Shown here: positions 56,291 to 64,000 of the stretch, one piece after another
Layout of the letters: each line of letters opens with the position of its first letter
How positions within the stretch are numbered: position 1 is the first letter of the stretch
Assembly (NCBI GenBank): GCA_026225945.1
Contig: JAMJFZ010003624.1
Coordinates: 7,168,001 to 7,232,000 of the forward strand
DNA: 64,000 nt
Reading direction: 5' to 3'
From: Cricetomys ansorgei
Lineage: Eukaryota > Chordata > Mammalia > Rodentia > Nesomyidae
Position numbers and translations under genes: made by a program
The notes under the pieces: generated by a model
Databases searched by the model: none
Told to the model about the DNA's origin: nothing
What the model saw: only the letters and a program-made list of their open reading frames with translations

Positions 56291-56552
56291 ATTAGTAAAA
56301 TTTCTATTCAGTAAATTGAGGACTTAATATTGACTTCCTCCCGCAGCTTTGAATTTTACCACAAAGAATTAACATGAAAGTTTCAAAAGTACCTATTGAT
56401 TTGACTTTAGTTGTATCACCTTGTAGGCGGGAGATATAGGGATAAAAGGTGTGAATTTTATTTCAACTGATTTCAACTGGGATAGTTGTCTTCATTGTCA
56501 ACTTTTGGAGTCACCTAGGAAACACACCTCTGGATACGTTGTAGTGTGCAGC

Positions 56553-56861
56553 TGTGTGGGCTCCGCAAGAGAGACAAGGAGGTATTTTCATACATGGAAG
56601 CCCTGCCAGACCTCAGCAGAGGGAACCATCATCCCGGCCAGCGCCAGACTCCACAGTGGAACCCGGAACATCTGAGAACAGGTGTATTTATTCTTTCAGA
56701 ACTCACTGTACTGATACCATGTTCAGGTCATTAAACAGTTAAACAACCCCCACAGAAATCCAACACCTGCAAGCAATACAAAACGCCAAGGCCTATGCAT
56801 TCCTTTTTCCAACGGTGTACAAAAATATTTTAAACATAACTAAAAATAAACTTCCCCAACA
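56553..56861 (-). mobile_element. LTR-like repeat family, copy D (inverted)
   Basis: On the minus strand it starts TGTTGGGGAAGTTTATTTTTAGTT, includes GCTTGCAGGTGTTGGATTTCTGTGGGGG, AAAGAATAAATACACCTGTTCTCAGATGTTCCGGGTTCCACTGTGGAGT and CTCTGCTGAGGTCTGGCAGGGC, and ends GAGCCCACACA. This is the most complete standard-length copy (309 bases). Confidence 0.78.
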
Positions 56862-57382
56862 TAGATATGTGTGTGAGTGTGCTCCCAGAGACTTTTAACT
56901 GAATAGGAAGACCTGGTGTGAATGTGGATATCACCATCCCATAAACTGCAGTCGTGGGTTGAACATAAAGGATAAAGTAAGCTGAACACCAGCACCCATT
57001 GTCCCGCTTTCTGATTGCAGACACAGAACCACTTCCTCATATTCATGTTGCCATGGCGTTCCCCTCATGGCGGACTGTACCTAGTTACTCTGCAAGGTCA
57101 TAAACACTTCCTGAAGCTGTTTTTCTCAGGCGTACTGTCACAGCCAACAGAATGGAACTAACATCAGCCCAGCAACTTACTTTCCCAATGCGGACACAAG
57201 GAAGATCTTTCATTATTTGGAGTCAGAGCCAAGGGCATCTCTTCTGTGAAACATTCCTGACCTTATGCCAGTTGTGTGATATGGTGAACAAAACCCTATA
57301 GTGCTTTCTGCATATATAGCCTGCCACTTCAAAGACAGCCAGATGCCAGATGAACGCTAGTGAGGGACTACCAGTGTGTTCT

Positions 57383-57689
57383 TGAGAGGTCCAGCGCCCC
57401 CTAGTGGTGGAGGCACTGACCTCTCCTCTCTGCTTAATGTGTCAAGTACTTGCTTTCCCAGAAACCCTTGCTTCTTTGTGAGATGTTATGAGCCAATCCA
57501 GTATTCAGGTCCTAACCAATCAGAGAGAACCCCTAGATACTGCCTGTTTCCTTTAAAAGGGGTCCTCGTGCCTGAATTTTCAAAAGTGACTGATGGCAGC
57601 ATGCTGGTTTGTTCTGCAGAATAAACGTGCTCTTGCGTTTTGCATATGTGGTCTTGGTGGTCTTTGTGGGGTGATTCACAGATCCTGTA
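57383..57689 (+). mobile_element. ERV1-type solitary LTR, copy 2 (with CTCF-like site)
   Basis: It starts TGAGAGGTCCAGCGCCCCC. It has a CCAAT box at 57516-57525 (CCAATCAGAG), a CTTTAAAAGG TATA-like box at 57551-57560 and AATAAA at 57620-57625, ending GATCCTGTA. Perfect 4-base TTCT duplications flank it (57379-57382, 57690-57693), as expected for ERV1. It aligns over its length with the inverted copy at 47593-47928. No viral gene is present. Confidence 0.92.
57391..57407 (-). promoter_or_regulatory. CTCF-like motif, reverse
   Basis: CCAGCGCCCCCTAGTGG on + is the exact reverse complement of the 17-mer at 47904-47920, so all 14 core positions of the CTCF consensus are met. It points toward the other site. 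Confidence 0.7.
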
Positions 57690-58029
57690 TTCTCAAGGAA
57701 CAATTTACGGTTTCCTGACCCCTCTGTTTGCTACTCCTTAGCCCAGAAGGCACATCTAAGTTGCAAGGTGAGCAAGACTATAAGCACTCAACTTTACTTA
57801 GTCTTTCTCCTGTCTAGATACTCAGTGCTTGATGCAACCCCTACCGTCTAGTAGGTATTCAGTAAGTGCTAGAAAAATAATAGAGAGATAGCCAGCCAAC
57901 ATGTAGACTGGTTGGATGAACGTACAAATGCTAAGTGTGTAAGGGTCACGTTACTGTAACACACATTATCTGAGATAATGTTCTTTTGAAGATAAACAGT
58001 ATATTTTGCACGTAGCTTTAGGAAGTTCC

Positions 58030-58284
58030 GCCCACAGTCAGTGGGCCCATTGTTTTGGAGCTGAGACAAGGTAACCCATCAAGGTGGAAGAATGCAGTGG
58101 CACAAAAATCACTCACATCAGCAGCCAGGAGAAAAAGAGAGAAAGGGGCCAGAGTTTCATGGTCCCCGCAAAGGGAACCTAAATGACCCTGCCTCAAGGT
58201 TCCACCACTTCCTGACACAACTACCCTAAGGATGAGGACTTCAACCCCTGTGCTTCTGGAGGACGTTCAAGATCCAAACCACAG
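58030..58284 (-). mobile_element. MT/ORR1-type MaLR LTR, diverged
   Basis: Read on +: AGAATGCAGTGGCACAAAAATC, GGCCAGAGTTTCATGG, CACCACTTCCTGACACAACTACCCTAAGG, ACTTCAACCCCTGTGCTTCTGGAGGACGTTCAAGATCCAAACCACAG. The end resembles ...GGGACATTTCAGATCCAAACCACA of rodent MaLR LTRs. Confidence 0.55.
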
Positions 58285-58985
58285 TAGTAAATAGTTCTCA
58301 GTGACCACCCCCAGGAGGCTTCACCCTGGAAAGAAGCGTAGACAAATAGTATAGTGCATGGGGGAAGGAAGAAGCAGCCATGCTGAAGAAATCTCTTTGT
58401 AAGGTTCAAGAAACTGAGAGCTATAATGCCTAGGGAGCTAGAGGCAAGTGGCTCTTGAGGATCTCTGGGGAGGATGGATAAGAAGTCTTGGGATTGGGAT
58501 ATGAAACGGGGAAAGGCATTACAGAACGGCAAGGTAGAACATCGGGACCATCAGAAGGTCTAGTTTATATGACTGGTATGAACACAGAGGTGAGCAGTGG
58601 AAAACAGCAAGATTTGTACAGCGGGTAACGAGCATGTCTTTGAACGCCTCTGATAATTTGGAAATGTTAACGAACACAGATACGTTACAAGAAGAAACCG
58701 CTTGAGGGTAGGGGTAGAATTGTTCCAAGCCCAGTTTTCAAGAACACAACAGCTCTAAGATAAGATTAGAATTGCAGGAAAGGGAAAAAAAAACGTGTGA
58801 TGATTGGGTGATATAATCTGTTGTTCCTTTTCATAACGAGAAATCAAGTGTTGTGGTTAAATCGTTAGCATCTGTCCAGTCAATAAAGTGCAAAGAAAAC
58901 CATCAAAGCAACTTAGTTAAATAACTAATGAACTAGCAGTGCCTGTGAACCTAACACTCCTTTTATTGTATTTTTCTTCCGTTTA
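58285..58985. other. Unique non-coding stretch
   Basis: No feature recognised. Confidence 0.5.
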
Positions 58986-59185
58986 ATTATGCATTTGTAT
59001 ATGTGCTTGCCTTGGCGGAATGTGTGAGTGTTGCAGGTTCTCTGAAGACCGGAAGAGTTCGTCGGTTCCCTCAGAGCTGCGGTCACAGGCTTTTGTGAGC
59101 TGCATAATATGGGAGCTGGGAACCAGACTCAGGTTATCAGGAAGAGCACCAAGCCCTCTCAACTGCTGTGCCTTCTCCCCAGCTC
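58986..59185 (-). mobile_element. B2/B3-type SINE
   Basis: Read on +: TATATGTGCTTGCCTTGGCGGAATGTGTG, CCTCAGAGCTGCGGTCACAGG, GGGAGCTGGGAACCAGACTCAGGTTATCAGGAAGAGCACCAAGCCCTCTCAACTGCTGTGCC, a reversed B2/B3 including its tRNA-like end. Confidence 0.88.
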
Positions 59186-59689
59186 CCGAACCCAAGACTC
59201 TTTATATTACATGAAAAGTTATAAGACCAAGTTGCCCTGAGGGTTCTGAACAGAAGCTGGACAGTCTACTTCCCATGGTTAAGAAGTGAAAAATCTGCAT
59301 TAAATCACTCTCTCGATGGTCAAAGGATAAAATGTGAGCATCCTACGGGGTTAAAGCAAGCGTATTATAGCCAAGGAGAGGTGCCTGATCTCCACACGTC
59401 TTCCAGTTCAAGACTTTCTGTTTCTACGCGTCTGTGAAAATCTTCTCAGTAAAGAACATGATGAGCCACTTGGCTGGGAGGCTCCGGTTCATTTTCATTC
59501 ATAGGGGGACTTTCTGCTGCTCTTGGGCCAGGTACCTTAATGGCTGATTTCGTGAGAAGTGACGCCCTCTGTTTCCAGGGTGGCGTCGCTTGCTGAGTGC
59601 CAGGCCAGAGGCGCTCTTTGCAGTAATTACCGCCTGTGCCGTGTTTGCACATCTGTGGTGGCCTCCTGAATTGAGTCTCAGCCAGACCT

Positions 59690-59905
59690 AGGCAGCAAAC
59701 CCTTCCCCCGCCTTTATTTTTAGTGTCTCGCCATTAAAGGGAATGAGATTATGACAGAGATCATCATTCACGTGACTCTAGCATAGAAGGTTAGCGAGAT
59801 ATTGCAGGGATAATTCTACAGCCGCCACGGCCCCTGACAATAATTACAATATGACCACAGGGGATCACCTTCTAATAGGCTTTTGTTCACTCAATTCAGG
59901 GTCTG
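59690..59905. other. Unique block, candidate conserved element
   Basis: No repeat signature; CTTTATTTTTAGTGTCTCGCCATTAAAGG, GCGAGATATTGCAGGGATAATTC, GACAATAATTACAATATGACC, with retained CpGs. The sequence after 59905 (GTGTGCTCCGGTTTGGATAATTAAAGTTGTGTCTC) may be a MaLR LTR start. Confidence 0.3.
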
Positions 59906-60849
59906 TTGTGTGCTCCGGTTTGGATAATTAAAGTTGTGTCTCAAAAGCCACATGTGGTAGCTTATAATTATGTAGTCCAGAGGAAGAAGACTCTGAGGTG
60001 ACTGACGCCCCGGCTAGAGCGAAGAATGCGGACCCCAGCGATGAAGGAGGAAAGAATCAGTTCCCCTTCCAGGGACAGAGGGTTGATGTTCACTCCACAC
60101 CAATCGCTTTATTTATTTGAAAATGAAAATGACTAATTACAGCCCTTTCTGGCCCGAGCCTTCACATTACGCAGGGACTGTCTCTAACCTCCTCCTGTGG
60201 CCTCCAACAGAGGCATAGCAACTGAGCTGAGCAAAGAAGAAAATATAAGTCACTCGTTTATACCCAGTAAAGGTTTGATTATTTCATCTTTTACATGTTG
60301 AGAGATTTGCATAAAAGCAGGAAAAGGCCGGTGCTAGAATTTGCCCTGTATCTCTTTCCTGTCTCTCACTGAAGAAAAGTTCCTGAACTTTGCCTCATTT
60401 AAACTCTTGGATTTTAGGGATATGTGGACTTTGGAAAACTTGGATTTGTTATTTCAGGGGATACAATATTTGAAAAGAAAACAAGTCTAAGACTATATCC
60501 CATTGGGCCATATTTCCCTAGTCACTCCACAGCTCTCCCAGAGGCAAAATAGTTAACACATACACCCCTGAAAAGCCAGTTTCCTGAACAGATGTAGGCA
60601 GAAGGCTTTTTGGGTAAGGGGTGGGGGTGGGGCTTGACATGGTTAGACCAGCCCCAGATTGCCTGAATACTCAAGTGTATTCTTCAAGAGACAGTTTGCC
60701 ATCGTGTGGTTTAAAATGGAAAAGAGAACACAGGACATCTCTTATCTTAAATCTTTAGAACGCTTAGAAGATTCTTGGAATTTACTTCTAAAAGGCTTTG
60801 AATTTCTGATCCTTAGAAGTCGAGCTCTGTTTTCTTCTCACGCATAATG
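59906..60849. other. Mostly unique stretch
   Basis: Apart from the possible MaLR scrap at its left edge, nothing recognised. Confidence 0.45.
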
Positions 60850-61340
60850 CTTTTCCTCCAAGTTTTTGTCGGGTAGAGAAAAACCCCTCGTTCTTTTCAA
60901 CACCGTGGTCCCTTTTGAAGCACAAAAATTTATTCTTCGCCAGTGTGGGAACAACAATTGATATTCAAAATGCTGCCCTCTCCTAAGGCTTCGCCTTCGT
61001 GAAAATGAAACATATTTCGCACTAGGCACCATATGGTGTTTGTGAAGAGTGGACACGCAGATGCTTCCTAATTAAAGCATTAAAGTTTGTCATGAGCGAT
61101 GGCGGCCGCAGATGACTTTGGCTGGGTGCGTGCCTGGATGGGGGTGGCTGGGACGGGATCCCAGAGAGTGGATGAAGTGCTAGGCTGACGCCCAGCTCTG
61201 CAAACACACGCTCTGATTGGTCCTCCGGGAGCCGATAATGGCAAGAGGCAGTTAATTTGAAGATAATTGAGAGATCTCTTTCCTGACTTCGCACAATAAA
61301 ACAAGGTGCTGGGCTCAGCTGGCTTTTGCACTCTTGGCTG
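60850..61340. other. Unique block with NotI site, candidate conserved element
   Basis: No repeat signature. It contains GCGATGGCGGCCGCAGATGAC (GCGGCCGC at 61102-61109), CTAATTAAAGCATTAAAG, GAGCCGATAATGG, CAGTTAATTTGAAGATAATTGAG and several retained CpGs such as CTTCGCCTTCGTG. CpG retention in an otherwise CpG-poor region hints at selection or germline hypomethylation. Confidence 0.35.
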
Positions 61341-62544
61341 GAAGAAAGGGCTGGAATTGGTCCGGGGAAAGCTGCCTCTTCCCCTCGTCTCACACAAAGC
61401 TGGGGAACCCGTTTCCTAGACTCACAGACGTGCACCCATGTTTTTTGTTTCTACACAGAGGTCACAAAAAGAGGCTATCAGAGGGCAAGGCTGAGGAGTG
61501 ATCTATTCTGGGGAAAGAGGATTGTGTCTCAGACATCTCAAGCCGGGTGTCATCCTAGATGGCGGAGTTTCTGTGAGAAAAGAAACAGTTTTGTTTTTTG
61601 TTTGTTTGTTTGTTCTTTTGTTGTTTTATCTCTGTCTCTCTCTCTTTGAGTGAACACAGCCATACACCTTGGTGGGGTGGGGCAGAGAGCCTCTGAGTTC
61701 TCATTCAGGAGGCTCCTAAGCTCTCTTCACAATTGAAGAGGCTAAAGAATGTTTGCGGACATGTGCTTCCCGTCTTGTCGCCTTTCTATAATGTCAGCCT
61801 AGGCCAGGGCAGCTTGCTCATGCATTCTAGAAACTCTTTAAGTCGAGTAGGGCCCAAAATAATCTTATTTCTGTTTTATTCTCATACCCGTGAAGAATTA
61901 CTGGAAATGAGGATTACGTAAGTGTGAAAAAATTTGAATATTTTTGTTCCCTCCTTAGGACTAGGAAGCAGAATGGTGACAAAGCCCTTAGGTACAGCTG
62001 TGATGAGGGCGGTGATGAGAGCTGTTAGGAAGTGTCAAAAGCTGTACTCACCAAGATCAGTGACCTCCGGGGAAACAGGTTTGAGGATGCTGGGCCCAGG
62101 GTAGAGCAATACAGAAGGAGAGGCTATCAGGCAGATGGCACTGGGTGGTTTGAGAGTATGAAAGGTAGCTAGAAACCTGGGCTTGCTGATCTGGTTTCAA
62201 AAATATTCTTTGAAATGAAATATATTTCTATTTTTATCCTGATAAATTGAGCTAAGTTTTCTTCCCCCACCCTCTAGCAGTGGCACTGTGGTGGCCTACC
62301 TCCAAAAGGACCCTTTTACAGCTTTTTTTTCCATGGGCTGTCACGGCGGAGGGGAGTCATTTTAGCTGGTAGCCCCGTTTACAGACACAGAGTCTGAGAA
62401 CTATGAGGATCAACCGGATATAGCAATGGATTAAAGTGATATGTCTGGTTCTGAGGGAGATGCGAGCACAGGTTTCGTCTGTTTCATAATCCCCACTCTC
62501 TTCTTCTTCATGGTGAATGAAAGTATATACATGTATTTGTGTAT
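61341..62544. other. Unique non-coding stretch
   Basis: A short TTTG/TCTC-rich run lies at 61590-61645. No gene or repeat family recognised. Confidence 0.5.
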
Positions 62545-62583
62545 TGTGTGTGTGTGTGTGTGTGCGCGCACGCACACGTGTAT
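62545..62583. repeat. 39-nt alternating purine-pyrimidine tract
   Basis: (TG)n passes into CGCGCACGCACACGTGTA with no break in alternation. Confidence 0.9.
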
Positions 62584-63667
62584 TAGATGGTTGAGCTAAC
62601 ACACCCAAGAGAACTCCCAGCCTCTCTAGAGCCAGCTGCAGCATGCATGATGAAGAGCTTACTGTTTTAAAACCTGGGGGATGGCCAGCTTACAGAACAG
62701 AGTCAGAAAGAGATGAGGTGCTGAACTTGGACGTTCCCCCTCAGCTATCAGAAGTAGCTGATACAAGACACCCCTTAGATCCAAATTTTTACCTTTTTTG
62801 GTAAGATTGTCGATACTGAGGTTATTCCAAAAATGGCTTTGAAAGTTTGCAGGTTATCATGGAAGAGGAAGAACCGTGACGTGGAAGGCTTTTATTTGGG
62901 TTTGATCACTACTCTTATTCTTCCACAATCCAGGATCTCTTGCTCAGAGGACGATGCCACCCAGAGTGGACAAATCTCCTCACTGACCAAGGTAATTCCC
63001 CCACAGACAAGCTCACACAATCTAGACAATCCTAGGAACTTCCCAGGGAACTCCAGAACGTGATAAGTTGACACTGAAAATTAACCACAGCAGGTGATTT
63101 AGGACTTCCAAATTCCTTACTATCATCCCAAATGCCCTTGGAGACAGCAAAGCATGTCCCACATGCTCATGGTGTCTTCTGGAAGACAATGGTGGTCTTT
63201 AAAGCCCTCAGATTCTGCCCTTGGACGTTGCTCTAGCTCTGGGTCCCAGCTGCTAATTCCTGGTAGTCCATCAGCGTCCCACAAGAACCCCTTATGGCAG
63301 GCAGGGAGAGTGATTGGCCCTCTGGCACGGTTCCCTGCAGGAGGTCCTCTGAGCTGTGTAGGCTTGTGCAGCTCTTTTTCTTCATAGTCTACAGATGCGC
63401 CCAGGGAGTGGGGTGGGGATAGATTTGAGTGACTCCCATGATTCCTAACTCAGGCTCAGATTCTCCCTGGGATTTTGGCTACTAGGTAAGTTCATCACTG
63501 TCACAAGCTCACTGTGTCAGAAACAAAGACAAATGCCCTTGTGTCTTTCCACAGTGTCAGAATTTATTGAATAGCAATAAATTCACAAGGCACAGCCGTT
63601 TCTTTGGCAGCAATTTGCCTTGGAGTCCCAGCTCTCTTGATTACCAGCCAAGGCAAAAGCAGATTTA
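62584..63667. other. Unique non-coding stretch
   Basis: No feature recognised. Confidence 0.5.
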
Positions 63668-63796
63668 CTCTTTCTTTCTTCCTTCCTTTCTTCCTTCCTT
63701 CCTTCCTTCCTTCCTTCCTTCCTTCCTTCCTTCCTTTCTTCCTTCCTTCCTTCCTTCCTTCTTTCCTTCCTTCCTTCCTTCCTTCCTTCCCTCCTT
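63668..63796. repeat. (TTCC)n microsatellite
   Basis: A 129-nt uninterrupted pyrimidine run, mostly TTCC tetranucleotides with a few TTTC variants. It gives long Leu/Pro/Ser frames that are not genes. Confidence 0.97.
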
Positions 63797-63856
63797 AAGA
63801 CAAAGTTGACTACTAATATTTAACTCTCAGTCACACGCTATACATCATATGATAAA

Positions 63857-63888
63857 TGTGTGTGTGTGTGTGTGTGCGCGAGCGCGCA
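63857..63888. repeat. (GT)n with CGCG end
   Basis: GT repeats run into GCGCGAGCGCGC. Confidence 0.9.
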
Positions 63889-63949
63889 TGCCTGTAGGTC
63901 ACAGAATGCCACTAAAGGTAAAAGAGGCCCTATAGAGATCAAGGTGAGG

Positions 63950-64000
63950 AGTTCTGGAGGTGGAGGCAGGTGGGTCAGAAGTTCAAGGTCATCATCTGCT
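63950..64000 (+). mobile_element. B1-like SINE, cut by window edge
   Basis: GGAGTTCTGGAGGTGGAGGCAGGTGGGTCAGAAGTTCAAGGTCATC is the central part of an old B1/B4-type monomer. The rest lies beyond the window. Confidence 0.65.

Larger units (their letters stand above)
57225..57880 (+). mobile_element. L2 3' end split by an LTR
   Basis: The left part (to 57378) has GGCATCTCTTCTGTGAAACATTCCTGACCTTATG and CCTATAGTGCTTTCTGCATATA. The right part (from 57694) ends GATACTCAGTGCTTGATGCAACCCCTACCGTCTAGTAGGTATTCAGTAAGTGC. These match L2 3' blocks in order, interrupted by the LTR at 57383-57689. Confidence 0.6.

Noticed and set aside
56546..56742. Short frames encoding an ARPQQREP-like peptide here and at 39.6 kb
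   Set aside because: The similarity is real but comes from shared repeat-family DNA (LTR-like copies C and D), not from a gene.
63858..63888. (GT)n or (AC)n arrays as telomeric or CRISPR-like arrays
   Set aside because: Simple dinucleotide repeats without spacers; CRISPR arrays are not expected and none is present.

Overview
This window looks like non-coding nuclear DNA from a muroid rodent. The evidence is the set of interspersed repeats: B1, B2/B3, B4 and ID-like SINEs, rodent-type L1 3' ends, MT and ORR1 (ERVL-MaLR) LTRs, and long AC, GATA-free GAT and TTCC microsatellites. I could not resolve the species. Most near-intact B1 copies carry a GTTACAACAGAG box where the mouse consensus, as I remember it, has GCTACACAGAG, so a lineage other than house mouse or rat is plausible.

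I found no protein-coding gene, exon, tRNA, rRNA or CRISPR array that the sequence supports. All longer open frames are either low-complexity (the 17.7-18.3 kb GAT array is open on both strands) or lie in repeats or unique sequence without domain, family or splice-site support. The window is best read as intergenic or deep intronic.

Layout. 0-5 kb: mostly unique sequence, one possible LTR and the first copy of an LTR-like family that recurs three more times. 5-9 kb: a rodent L1 3' end, an L2 fragment, an MLT1-type LTR and a MIR. 9-16 kb: two old L1 ORF2/3' fragments, microsatellites, a 117-nt pure pyrimidine tract and a solitary LTR with triplicated U3 repeats. 17-18.3 kb: a Tigger-type DNA transposon fossil, a MIR and a GAT/GGT array of about 540 bp that appears to have grown from the MIR tail. 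20-29 kb: B1 with clean target-site duplications, an old antisense L1, several MaLR LTRs, a short interstitial telomeric repeat, and an LTR nested inside an MLT1. 31-40 kb: SINE-rich (B1, B2, B3, MIR). 41-47 kb: ancient repeats, two further MaLR/B3 elements and AT-rich unique blocks. 47-58 kb: two copies of one ERV1-type LTR family in opposite orientation, each holding a strong CTCF-like motif, so that the motifs converge across 9.5 kb. 58-64 kb: mostly unique DNA with several candidate conserved blocks, ending in a TTCC array and a B1 cut by the window edge.

There is no operon-like or pathway organisation. The only plausible functional content is regulatory: the two LTR-borne CTCF-like sites and AT-rich, homeobox-site-rich unique blocks that could be conserved enhancers. 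Neither can be established from this sequence alone. Family names come from recalled consensus sequences, not a database search, and most repeat boundaries are accurate only to about 10-30 bases.
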